The notes below the pieces were generated by a model that saw nothing but the letters and a program-made list of their open reading frames with translations, had not been told where the DNA came from and made no database searches. This document shows, one piece after another, positions 7,678-15,965 of a DNA stretch of 64,000 nt; within the stretch, counting starts at the first letter, position 1; each line of letters begins with the position of its first letter. The DNA is from JBBROS01 sp963752225. GTDB taxonomy: Bacteria > Pseudomonadota > Alphaproteobacteria > Acetobacterales > Acetobacteraceae. The position numbers and the translations under genes are program-made. The stretch spans positions 992,001 through 1,056,000 of the forward strand of contig CAVVXS010000007.1 of the NCBI GenBank assembly GCA_963752225.1, in the 5' to 3' direction.

Positions 7678-8955
7678 CTAACGCTTCAGGATGGTCCGTC
7701 CGGCATATCGTGCGGCCGGGCCAAGCTCCGCCTCGATGCGGATGAGCTGGTTGTACTTGGCCGTCCGGTCGCTCCGGGCCAGCGACCCGGTCTTGATCTG
7801 GCCGCAGTTAGACGCGACAGCGAGGTCGGCGATGGTGCTGTCCTCGGTCTCGCCGCTCCGGTGGCTCATCACGGTGGTGAACCGCGCCCGCTGCGCCATT
7901 TCGATTGCATCGAGGCTTTCGGACAGCGTCCCGATCTGGTTCACCTTGACCAGGATGGAGTTGGCGGTGCCGGTCTCGATCCCGCGCCGCAAGCGCTCGG
8001 TGTTGGTCACGAACAGGTCGTCGCCAACGAGTTGGACCTTCGCGCCCAGCATGTCGGTCAGGTGCTTCCAGCCGTCCCAGTCGTCCTCGGCGCAGCCATC
8101 CTCGATGCTGACGATCGGATAGCGGGCGCAGAGGTCGGCGAGGTAGGCGACCATGCCGGCGGCGTCGAGCGCCTTGCCCTCGCCGTCCATCTTATACTGC
8201 CCGTTCGCGAAGAACTCGGTGCTGGCGCAGTCGAGCGCGAAGGTGACGTCCTCGCCCGGGCGGTAGCCGGCCGTTTCGCAGGCGCGGCTGATGAAGCCCA
8301 ACGCCTCGTCGGCCGATTTCAGGCCGGGGGCGAAGCCGCCCTCGTCGCCCACGTTGGTGTTGTGCCCGGCGTCGTGCAGCTGCTTCTTCAGCGCCTGGAA
8401 CACTTCGGATCCCATCCGCACCGCGTCGGCGAAGGTCGCGGCGCCGACCGGCTGGATCATGAATTCTTGGATGTCGATCGGGTTGTCGGCGTGCTTGCCG
8501 CCATTGACGATGTTCATCATCGGCACCGGCAGGGTGCGCGCGAACACGCCGCCGACATAGCGGTACAATGGCAGGCCGTAATCGTCGGCCGACGCCTTGG
8601 CCACCGCCAGCGACACGGCGAGGATCGCGTTGGCGCCCAGCCGCGACTTGTTCGGGGTGCCGTCGAGATCGACCATGAGCGCGTCGAGCTTGACCTGGTC
8701 GGTCGCATCCATGCCGCCGATCGTGTCGAAGATCTCGCCTTCGACGTTGCTGCACGCGGTGCGCACGCCCTTGCCGCCGTAGCGGGCCTTGTCGCCGTCC
8801 CGCAATTCGACCGCCTCGTGGGCGCCGGTGCTGGCGCCGGACGGGACGGCGGCGCGGCCCATGCTGCCGCTTTCCAGCACGACATCCACCTCGATGGTCG
8901 GGTTGCCGCGGCTGTCGAGGATCTCGCGGGCGACGATATCGGCGATGGCGCTCAT
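7678..8955 (-). CDS. eno: Enolase (phosphopyruvate hydratase)
   Basis: The protein has 425 residues, full length. It opens with IVAREILDSRGNPTIEVDV. Visible motifs are SGASTGAHEA, NVGDEGGFAP (catalytic Glu), the signature ILVKVNQIGTLSESLDA and TTVMSHRSGETEDSTIAD. It interconverts 2-phosphoglycerate and phosphoenolpyruvate in glycolysis and also associates with the RNA degradosome in many bacteria. The usual upstream neighbour in this group is kdsA; here three other genes (GNAT, MFS, acyltransferase) intervene. Confidence 0.98.
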   Translation of the reverse strand: MSAIADIVAREILDSRGNPTIEVDVVLESGSMGRAAVPSGASTGAHEAVELRDGDKARYGGKGVRTACSNVEGEIFDTIGGMDATDQVKLDALMVDLDGTPNKSRLGANAILAVSLAVAKASADDYGLPLYRYVGGVFARTLPVPMMNIVNGGKHADNPIDIQEFMIQPVGAATFADAVRMGSEVFQALKKQLHDAGHNTNVGDEGGFAPGLKSADEALGFISRACETAGYRPGEDVTFALDCASTEFFANGQYKMDGEGKALDAAGMVAYLADLCARYPIVSIEDGCAEDDWDGWKHLTDMLGAKVQLVGDDLFVTNTERLRRGIETGTANSILVKVNQIGTLSESLDAIEMAQRARFTTVMSHRSGETEDSTIADLAVASNCGQIKTGSLARSDRTAKYNQLIRIEAELGPAARYAGRTILKR

Positions 8956-9016
8956 TGCGGGTCCGTCCGTCCAGGCTGTTGCTCGGCTTCGGGTTAGCAG
9001 GTCCGCGCCGGACCGG

Positions 9017-9484
9017 CTAGCGGAGCGGCTTGGTCATGAACACGCTGGTGGCAATGGCGCCGGGCGGCATGGCGCGGTAGGCCCCAAACGCCTCGCAGCG
9101 ACGGAAGCCGGAGCGGTCGTAGAACCGGATGGCGGCGTGCTGGCGATCGCCGGTTTCGAGCCAAAGCGTCACGTAGCCGGCCGCCTTCGCCTCCGCCTCG
9201 ACCCGCACGAGCAAGGCCGCTGCCGCCCCGCTGCCGCGTGCGGCGGGCTGGACGAACATGCGCTTCAACTCGGCCAAGCCATCGAGCAAAGCGACCCCGC
9301 AGCAACCGACCGCGTTGCCGTCCTGCCGGGCGAGAAAGAAGCGGATATGCGGCTGGAACAGCGCATCCAGCTTCAGGCCGTGCCGCTGCTCGGCCGCGTA
9401 GTGCGCCGACAATTCGGCCTCGAGCGCTTCGACTAGGCCGCGGACCTCGTCGGTCGGACCGGTCGCCGGCTCGACCGAGATCAC
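9017..9484 (-). CDS. GNAT family N-acetyltransferase
   Basis: The start is a GTG at 9484 that overlaps the stop of the MFS gene (GTGA), giving 155 residues. GNAT features are LKRMFVQPAARGSGAAAALL (acetyl-CoA pyrophosphate loop, R/Q-x-x-G-x-G/A type) and a C-terminal YVTLWLETGDRQHAAIRFYD - GFRRCEAFG segment. It would acetylate an amine on a small molecule or protein, with substrate unknown. Translational coupling to the exporter suggests the two act on the same compound, possibly as a detoxification pair. That is inference. Confidence 0.85.
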   Translation of the reverse strand: MISVEPATGPTDEVRGLVEALEAELSAHYAAEQRHGLKLDALFQPHIRFFLARQDGNAVGCCGVALLDGLAELKRMFVQPAARGSGAAAALLVRVEAEAKAAGYVTLWLETGDRQHAAIRFYDRSGFRRCEAFGAYRAMPPGAIATSVFMTKPLR

Positions 9485-10953
9485 TCGGCGGCGACCTTCT
9501 GCCGGGCCTTCACCAGCGCCACGGACGGCACCAGCAACGCGACCAGCAGCGTCGAAAGCGCGATCAGGAACACGGCCCAGAACGTGGTGTGAAGCGCGCT
9601 GGCAAGGGCGTCGCGGATGGCCGCATCCCCGGCAACTAGGCCCGGATGGTCCAGCAGCTGCCGGATCTGGTCGAACTCGACCGTGTCGCTGCCGGGAGCG
9701 CGGTGCGACAGGCTGTAGTTCAGCACCGCGCCCAGCACGGTCGCGCCGAGCGTGCTGCCGAGGTTGCGGGAGAAGATGTTGGATGCGGTGGCGGTGCCGC
9801 GCTCGGCCCAGCCGACGCTGTCCTGGATGATCACGATTGCCGAGGTGCTCAGGAACCCCATGCCGAGGCCGATCACCAACGACCCGGCGCCGGCGACCAT
9901 CGGCGACGTGCCCGGCGCCAGCAACACGAAGGCGACGCCGCCCAGCGGCAGCAGCGCACCGCCGACCAGGAGGGTGCGGCGCAGGCCGAGCCGGCCGAAG
10001 GTGCGGGCGGCCGTGGTGGCGCCGATCGGCCATCCCAGCACCATCATCGTCAGCGCGAACCCGGCCACCATCGCCGACTGCCCGAGCACGCCCTGCACAT
10101 ACATCGGCAGAAAGGTGGTGAGCCCGATCACGGTCATGCCGCTCAGCAAGGTGGCGGCGTTGGCGGTGGCGATCGGACGACGCGACCACAGGCCGAACGC
10201 CACCATCGGATCGCGCGCCCGCAACTCCTGCAGCACGAACAGGACGGCGGTGACCGCGAACACGACGCCTGCGATGACGGTGGCGAACTGGCTCTCGGTC
10301 CCGACCCAGGTCAGCGCCAGCATCAGCGCGGCAATCGAGACGGTGAACAGCGACGCGCCCGCCACGTCCACATGCCGCGCGGTGCGGCCAACGTCCTCAT
10401 GCAGGAAGCGCCAGAACCCGAACGCCGACGCCATGCCGACCGGGACGTTGATCCAGAACACCCAGGCCCAGCTCGCATGCTGGATGATCAGCCCGCCGGC
10501 AAGCGGCCCGAGCACCGACGACACCCCCCACACGCTGGCGAGCCAACCCTGCACGCGGCCGCGCTCGCTGGCGGGGTAGAGGTCGCCGACCACCGTCAGC
10601 GCCACCGGCTGGATTGCCCCAGCGCCAACCCCCTGCAGCAGGCGGAACGCAATCAGCGACGGCATCGACCACGCAAAGCCGCACAGCACGGAGCCTACCA
10701 GGAAGATGGCAATGCCGACCAACAGCACGGGCTTTCGGCCATACAAGTCGGACAGCTTGCCGAACACCACCGTGGTCGCGGTCTGCGTCAGCAAGAACGA
10801 AGAGAAAACCCAGGAATAGAGGTGCAGGTCGCCGAGCTGCCCGGCGATCTGCGGCATCGCGGTTGAGACGATCGTCGCCTCGATGGCGATCATGAACATG
10901 CCGGCCATCACGGACGCGACGACAAACGGACGGCGAATCTGTGGGTTCGGCAT
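9481..10953 (-). CDS. DHA2-type major facilitator superfamily drug exporter
   Basis: The start is the ATG at 10953 (MPNPQIRRPFVVASVM), giving 490 residues. About 14 hydrophobic segments and the sequence VFGKLSDLYGRKPVLLVG (MFS motif A) are seen. RLLQGVGAGAIQPVALTVV and LGPLAGGLIIQHASWAWVF follow, the latter being the motif C / WRW-like region of the DHA2 family. Such proteins export drugs by proton antiport across the inner membrane. The gene is coupled to the downstream GNAT gene. It belongs to the three-gene group that separates kdsA from eno. Confidence 0.9.
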   Translation of the reverse strand: MPNPQIRRPFVVASVMAGMFMIAIEATIVSTAMPQIAGQLGDLHLYSWVFSSFLLTQTATTVVFGKLSDLYGRKPVLLVGIAIFLVGSVLCGFAWSMPSLIAFRLLQGVGAGAIQPVALTVVGDLYPASERGRVQGWLASVWGVSSVLGPLAGGLIIQHASWAWVFWINVPVGMASAFGFWRFLHEDVGRTARHVDVAGASLFTVSIAALMLALTWVGTESQFATVIAGVVFAVTAVLFVLQELRARDPMVAFGLWSRRPIATANAATLLSGMTVIGLTTFLPMYVQGVLGQSAMVAGFALTMMVLGWPIGATTAARTFGRLGLRRTLLVGGALLPLGGVAFVLLAPGTSPMVAGAGSLVIGLGMGFLSTSAIVIIQDSVGWAERGTATASNIFSRNLGSTLGATVLGAVLNYSLSHRAPGSDTVEFDQIRQLLDHPGLVAGDAAIRDALASALHTTFWAVFLIALSTLLVALLVPSVALVKARQKVAAE

Positions 10954-11029
10954 CAGTGCAACGTAGTGGCGATGCTGCGCCGCAAAACATGCGTTCCGTG
11001 CAGGGCAGATCGCAAACCGGCGTGAGGAA

Positions 11030-12079
11030 CTAGCGCCGAAGTCGCAAAGCCGGCTGCTCGATCCACAGCCGGGACGCGAGGCCAAGCAGCACCGTCAAGG
11101 GCGCGGCGGCCAGAACGAGGCCGCTAGCCCCGATCGCCGGGCCGGCTGTCGCGACCACCGCCTGCTGCACCGGGAAGGCGTATAAGTAGGTGCCATACGA
11201 GATGTCCAGCGGCGGAACGGCGACTGGCCGGGCCAAGCCGAACCAAAACACGATGTAGGGAAGGGCCAGATGCAGGGTGAGCGGCGCCAGCCCTGTCCCC
11301 GCCGTAATGGCGAAGGCGGCCGCAAGCGCAAGTGCGAAGGAGCCACGCAGCGGCACCCGGTCCGCATAAACCCAGACCGCCGCGCCCATCAGGAAATGCA
11401 GCACGCAGTCCACGATCGAGGCGACGGTCAGGCTGGCGAGGAAGGCCGGCGCCAATCCGGCACGGGCGGCGAGAACGGCGCTCAGCAAGGCCCAGCCGCC
11501 CGCCAACGGGAGCAGCACCCGGACAGGGCGCAACAACCCGGCCAGCGACAAGGCCAGCAGCCCGGCATAGCAAAGCGCCTCGATCCGCAACGTCCAGAGC
11601 GAGCCGTTGACGGCGCGCGGCAGCGGGTTGGCGTCGAATACGCCCGGTAGTCCAAGTGGCGGGCTGAACACGAGCGAGCGGGCAACGGCGACCCAGGTAG
11701 CCGGGTCGCCGAGATAAGCCATGGCCGGCCGGGACGTGAACGCCGTCCCGATCACGAGCGTTTGCAGCAGGACGGCGACGACGAACGCCGGCCAGATCCG
11801 CAGGACGCGGGCGCGGACGTAATCGCGCCACGGATGCAGCTGGGCGGACCGGGCGATCAGGAAGCCGCTGAGCACGAAGAATGCCGCCACCGCCAAGCCG
11901 CCGCCATCGATCGTGTGGCCAAGCAGGCGCGCCACCGGCTCATCGTCGGGGTGGCCGGTCAGCACGTAGGCGTGGCTGGCAAGTACGGTCAGGGCGGCTG
12001 CCAGGCGCACGGCGTCGAAGTTGTTGCGGCCGGTGGCGAACCGGGCGGCGACGGTTTCGGCGGGGCCGCCCAGCCTCAC
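11030..12079 (-). CDS. Acyltransferase-3 (OafA/YrhL-like) membrane protein
   Basis: The start is a GTG at 12079 that overlaps the normal stop of kdsA (GTGA), giving 349 residues. N-terminal NNFDAVRLAAALTVLASHAY carries the family histidine, and AAFFVLSGFLIARS is typical. About ten membrane segments follow. The family O-acylates sugars of LPS, exopolysaccharide or peptidoglycan. Its place right after kdsA (Kdo synthesis) fits LPS decoration. Because of a base insertion in kdsA, the same frame is open all the way from the kdsA start (12952), producing an apparent 640-residue fusion. I treat that fusion as an artefact of the frameshift. Confidence 0.85.
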   Translation of the reverse strand: MRLGGPAETVAARFATGRNNFDAVRLAAALTVLASHAYVLTGHPDDEPVARLLGHTIDGGGLAVAAFFVLSGFLIARSAQLHPWRDYVRARVLRIWPAFVVAVLLQTLVIGTAFTSRPAMAYLGDPATWVAVARSLVFSPPLGLPGVFDANPLPRAVNGSLWTLRIEALCYAGLLALSLAGLLRPVRVLLPLAGGWALLSAVLAARAGLAPAFLASLTVASIVDCVLHFLMGAAVWVYADRVPLRGSFALALAAAFAITAGTGLAPLTLHLALPYIVFWFGLARPVAVPPLDISYGTYLYAFPVQQAVVATAGPAIGASGLVLAAAPLTVLLGLASRLWIEQPALRLRR

Positions 12080-12952
12080 CCCGCCTTCGACAGGTCGTCG
12101 AACGCCTTCAGCCGGCTCAGCAAGGCCGGCATTTCGTGCAGCGGGATCATGTTGGGGCCGTCGCTCGGCGCGTGGTCCGGGTCGGCGTGAGTTCTCGATG
12201 AACAGCGCGGCCACGCCCGCCGCCAACGCGGCCCGGGCCAGCACCGGCGCGAACTCGCGCTGCCCGCCCGACGAGGCGCCCTGCCCGCCGGGCTGCTGCA
12301 CCGAGTGGGTCGCGTCGAACACCACCGGATAGCCGGTGCGCGCCATGATCGGCAGGCCGCGGAAATCCGTCACCAACGTGTTGTAGCCGAACGAGGCGCC
12401 GCGCTCGGTCAGCAGGATGCTTTCATTGCCGGTCTCGGCGATCTTTGCGGCCACGTGCTGCATGTCCCAAGGTGCCAGGAACTGCCCTTTCTTCACGTTG
12501 ACCGTCCGCCCGGTTTCGCCGGCGGCGATCAGCAGGTCGGTTTGCCGGCACAGGAAGGCGGGGATCTGCAGCACGTCCACCGCCTCGGCCGCCGGGTCGC
12601 ATTGGCTCACGTCGTGCACGTCGGTCAGCACCGGAATGCGGAACCGCTCGCGTACCGAGGCCAGGATCGCCAACCCCTTCGACAACCCGACGCCGCGGGC
12701 CGCGCTGGCACTGGTCCGGTTGGCTTTATCGAAACTCGACTTGTAGATCAGCGGCACCCCGGCCACGGCGCAGATGGAAACGAGCGCGTCCGCTGTTTCC
12801 AGCGCATGCGCCTCGCTCTCGATCTGGCACGGCCCGGCGATCAGCACGAAGGGCCGGTCATTGGCCACGTCGATGTCGCGCACCCGGACCCGGCGCGGCC
12901 CGGCCGGCTCGTCGTCCGCTTCGGAGTCGGCCGTGCTCACATCGTCAGACAA
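12076..12952 (-). pseudogene. kdsA: 3-deoxy-8-phosphooctulonate synthase, frameshifted near the C-terminus
   Basis: The first 253 codons encode a clear KdsA: RPFVLIAGPCQIESEAHALE (metal-type Cys in GPC), YKSSFDKANRTS, LTDVHDVSQCDPAA, VNVKKGQFLAPWDMQ and DATHSVQQPGGQGASSGG. At 12193 there is one extra base: minus strand GAG-A-ACT. Removing it restores the normal ending (THADPDHAPSDGPNMIPLHE..., 38 residues) and a TGA at 12076-12078, total 291 residues. The lost part holds the aspartate of SDGPN, a metal ligand in class II enzymes. KdsA joins PEP and arabinose-5-phosphate to make Kdo-8-phosphate for LPS. The gene starts 8 bases inside the end of pyrG. A sequencing error is as likely as a real mutation, because this enzyme is usually essential. 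Confidence 0.88.
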
Positions 12953-14573
12953 GACGCGATTGCCTCACTGCTGCGCCGATGAAGCCCGAGAACAGCGGGT
13001 GCGGGTCCAGCGGCTTGGATTTCAGCTCGGGATGGTATTGAACGCCGATATACCACGGGTGACCCGGCAGTTCGACCGTCTCCGGCAGCACCCCGTCCGG
13101 CGACATGCCGGCAAAGCGCAGCCCGGTTCGCTCCAGGAGCTCGCGGAAGTTGATATTGACCTCGTAGCGATGCCGGTGCCGCTCGCTGATGCGGGTGCTG
13201 TCATAGACCCGCGCGATCAGCGACTCCGGATCGAGCTCGGCCGGGTAGGCGCCGAGGCGCATGGTGCCGCCGAGGTCCATGCCCTCCTCGCGCCGCTCGA
13301 CCTCGTTGCCGCGCGCCCACTCCGTCAACAGGCCGACGACCGGCGTCTCGCAGGGGCCGAACTCGGTGCTGGACGCGTCCTCGAGCTGCGCCATGTTCCG
13401 CGCGCACTCGATCACCGCCATCTGCATGCCGAAGCAGATGCCGAAGAACGGCACTCGCCGCTCGCGGGCGAACCGCACGGCGGCGATCATCCCCGGCGTG
13501 CCGCGCTCGCCGAAGCCGCCCGGCACCAGGATGCCGTGCACGCCTTCGAGCCGGCTGACGGCGTCGGGCTGCTCGAACACCTGGCTGTCCACCCAGTCGA
13601 GCACGACGCGCACCCGGTTGCGCACGCCGCCGTGGATCAGCGCCTCCGACAGGCTTTTATAGCTGTCGAGCAGGCTCGTGTACTTGCCCACCACCGCGAT
13701 CCGCACCTCGCCGTCCGGCGCCCGCACCACGTCGACGATGCGCTGCCAGGGCGTGAGGTCCGGGTCGTGCTCGAACGGCAGCTCGAAGTGACGCAGGACC
13801 TCCCGGTCCATGCCTTCCTCGTGGTAGCTGATCGGCACGGCATAAATCGTGTCCACGTCCAAAGCGGCGATCACCGCTTGCGGCCGGACGTTGCAGAAAT
13901 TCGCCAGCTTGCGCCGCTCCGCCTCGGGGATCTGCCGGTCGCAGCGGCACAGCAGCATGTCGGGCTGGATGCCGGCGTTCTGCAGCTCCTTGACCGAATG
14001 CTGGGTCGGCTTGGTTTTGAGCTCCCCGGCCGAGGGGATGTAAGGCACCAAAGTGAGGTGGACGAACATCGTCCGCTCCTCGCCCATGTCGTTGCCGAGC
14101 TGCCGGATGGCTTCCAGGAACGGCAGGCTCTCGATGTCGCCGACGGTGCCGCCGATCTCGATCAGCGCGAAGTCGACGTCGTCGGTTTCGCGGGTGATCG
14201 CCTCCTTGATGGCGTCGGTGATGTGCGGGATCACCTGCACCGTGCCGCCCAAATAGTCGCCGCGCCGTTCCTTGGCGATCACCTCGGAATAGATGCGGCC
14301 GGTGGTGGCGTTGTCCGCCTTGGTCGCGTGCACCCCGGTGAAGCGCTCGTAATGGCCGAGGTCGAGGTCCGTCTCGGCGCCGTCGTCGGTGACGAACACC
14401 TCGCCGTGCTGGGTCGGGCTCATCGTTCCGGGGTCGACGTTGAGATAGGGGTCCAGCTTGCGCAGCCGCACCCGGTAGCCGCGCGCTTGCAGCAACGCGC
14501 CGAGCGCCGCCGAGGCCACGCCCTTCCCGAGCGAGGAGACCACGCCGCCGGTGATGAAAACGAACCGCGTCAT
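12945..14573 (-). CDS. pyrG: CTP synthase
   Basis: The start is the ATG at 14573 (MTRFVFITGGVVSSLGKG), giving 542 residues, the normal length. The N-terminal amidoligase domain carries the P-loop-like GGVVSSLGKGV, DPYLNVDPGTMSPTQHGEVF and a GGTVGDIES segment. The C-terminal class I glutaminase domain has GILVPGGFGERG, the nucleophile in FFGICFGMQM and the GVQYHPELKSKP His/Glu motif. It converts UTP to CTP with ATP and glutamine. It sits in the conserved tpiA-secG-pyrG-kdsA order and overlaps kdsA by 8 bases. Confidence 0.98.
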   Translation of the reverse strand: MTRFVFITGGVVSSLGKGVASAALGALLQARGYRVRLRKLDPYLNVDPGTMSPTQHGEVFVTDDGAETDLDLGHYERFTGVHATKADNATTGRIYSEVIAKERRGDYLGGTVQVIPHITDAIKEAITRETDDVDFALIEIGGTVGDIESLPFLEAIRQLGNDMGEERTMFVHLTLVPYIPSAGELKTKPTQHSVKELQNAGIQPDMLLCRCDRQIPEAERRKLANFCNVRPQAVIAALDVDTIYAVPISYHEEGMDREVLRHFELPFEHDPDLTPWQRIVDVVRAPDGEVRIAVVGKYTSLLDSYKSLSEALIHGGVRNRVRVVLDWVDSQVFEQPDAVSRLEGVHGILVPGGFGERGTPGMIAAVRFARERRVPFFGICFGMQMAVIECARNMAQLEDASSTEFGPCETPVVGLLTEWARGNEVERREEGMDLGGTMRLGAYPAELDPESLIARVYDSTRISERHRHRYEVNINFRELLERTGLRFAGMSPDGVLPETVELPGHPWYIGVQYHPELKSKPLDPHPLFSGFIGAAVRQSRLV

Positions 14574-14628
14574 GGACGCCCTGCTTACAGCAACGGGCGT
14601 GCCGGGTGAAACGCCCACGCCGGAATCC

Positions 14629-15042
14629 TTAATTGGTGGGGACGGCGGGCGGTCGCGGCGTCGCGGGCGTGACCGGCGCCAGCTGCGAATTGGGCGCGGC
14701 GGGGCTCGTGGCCGTGCCGCTCGTCGCCGGTGGCGCCCCGGACAGCGCCGGGCCCGATGCGGACGTGCCGACCGGCGCCGGCGGGTTGTCCAGGATCGAC
14801 CGCCCGGCGCCGACCGTGCCGCGGTTCAACAATGCGAGCGACAGCGACAGCACGAAGAAGATCGTGCCCAGGATCGCGGTCGTGCGGGTCAGGAGGTTTG
14901 CGGTGCCGCGGCCGGACATGAAGCCGCCCATGCCCTGCGACGTGCCGATGCCCAAGCCGCCGCCTTCGCTGCGCTGGATCAGCACGACGCCGATCAGGGC
15001 CAAGGTGACGAACAGGTGGATGATCAGCAGGACGGTGGTCAT
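14629..15042 (-). CDS. secG: Preprotein translocase subunit SecG
   Basis: A 137-residue protein with two membrane segments (about 3-22 and 53-72). They flank the conserved cytoplasmic loop IQRSEGGGLGIGTSQGMGG. A proline/alanine-rich tail of ~60 residues follows, longer than in E. coli but common in alphaproteobacteria. SecG is the accessory subunit of the SecYEG channel. It lies between tpiA and pyrG, the standard order in this class. Confidence 0.93.
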   Translation of the reverse strand: MTTVLLIIHLFVTLALIGVVLIQRSEGGGLGIGTSQGMGGFMSGRGTANLLTRTTAILGTIFFVLSLSLALLNRGTVGAGRSILDNPPAPVGTSASGPALSGAPPATSGTATSPAAPNSQLAPVTPATPRPPAVPTN

Positions 15043-15094
15043 GTTGCGCGGGTTCTATGCGCTCCATCCGGCGTTGGGAAGTGCGCCCGGGCAG

Positions 15095-15832
15095 TCATGC
15101 CCGAACGGCGGCGGCAGCGATGGCGAGAAACTCGGCGGCCACCAGGCTCGCGCCGCCCACCAGCGCCCCGCCGACCTCCGGCAGCGCCAGCAAGCTCGCG
15201 GCATTGCCGGGCTTGACCGAGCCGCCGTACAGGATGCGCACCCCGCGCCCGGCCTCGCCCAGGCTGGACACGAGCTGGCCGCGGATCGCCGCATGCATCG
15301 CGGCCACGTCCTCCTCGGTCGCAGTGCGGCCGGTGCCGATGGCCCAGATCGGCTCGTAGGCGACGACGCCGGTGAACCCGGCCGGCACGCTGCCGTCGAT
15401 CTGCGACGCCACGACCACCTCGGCATTGCCCGACAGGCGGTGGTGCTCGGTTTCGCCGACGCAGATGATCGGGGTGAGGCCGGCGGCGGCGGCGGCCTCG
15501 GCCTTGCGCCGCACCATCGGGTCGCTTTCGCCATGTTCGGCGCGGCGTTCCGAATGGCCGACGATCACCCAAGTGGCGCCGGCGTCGCGCAGCATCGCGG
15601 CACTCACGTCGCCGGTATGGGCGCCGCTCGGCTCCTCGTGGCAGTCCTGGCCCCCGGCCGCGACGGCGCTGCCTCCCAGCACCTTGGCCACCGCCGCCAG
15701 CACTGTCGCCGGTGGGCACAGCAGCAGGTCGCAGCCGCCCGGCCCGGCCCCGTCGCGCACCGCCTGCGCCAGGGCGATCGCGTCCGCGCGCAACCCGTTC
15801 ATCTTCCAATTCCCGGCAATCAGTTGGCGCAT
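15095..15832 (-). CDS. tpiA: Triose-phosphate isomerase
   Basis: The start is the ATG at 15832 (MRQLIAGNWKMNG), giving 245 residues. Key motifs are GNWKMNG (catalytic Lys), VIVGHSERRAEHGE (catalytic His), VVAYEPIWAIGTGR (catalytic Glu) and the phosphate loop YGGSVKPGN. It interconverts DHAP and glyceraldehyde-3-phosphate. It heads the minus-strand tpiA-secG-pyrG-kdsA run and is divergent from the PpiD-like gene across a 133-base gap that must hold both promoters. Confidence 0.97.
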   Translation of the reverse strand: MRQLIAGNWKMNGLRADAIALAQAVRDGAGPGGCDLLLCPPATVLAAVAKVLGGSAVAAGGQDCHEEPSGAHTGDVSAAMLRDAGATWVIVGHSERRAEHGESDPMVRRKAEAAAAAGLTPIICVGETEHHRLSGNAEVVVASQIDGSVPAGFTGVVAYEPIWAIGTGRTATEEDVAAMHAAIRGQLVSSLGEAGRGVRILYGGSVKPGNAASLLALPEVGGALVGGASLVAAEFLAIAAAAVRA

Positions 15833-15965
15833 CTCGCTCCCCTCGCCTCGCATCCCCGTCCTATAATGGAGGCGGCCGGTGCGGGGAACGCCGCTGGTCA
15901 AGCGTGCGGGCCTTACCTATGGTGCGGCCCGTTTCAGGGACACCTCCGTTGATCATCACCGCACC

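Noticed and set aside
15862..15867. TATAAT in the tpiA/ppiD-like divergent gap
   Set aside because: A perfect -10 hexamer for the plus strand, but I see no acceptable -35 at 16-18 bases, so I did not list it as a promoter.
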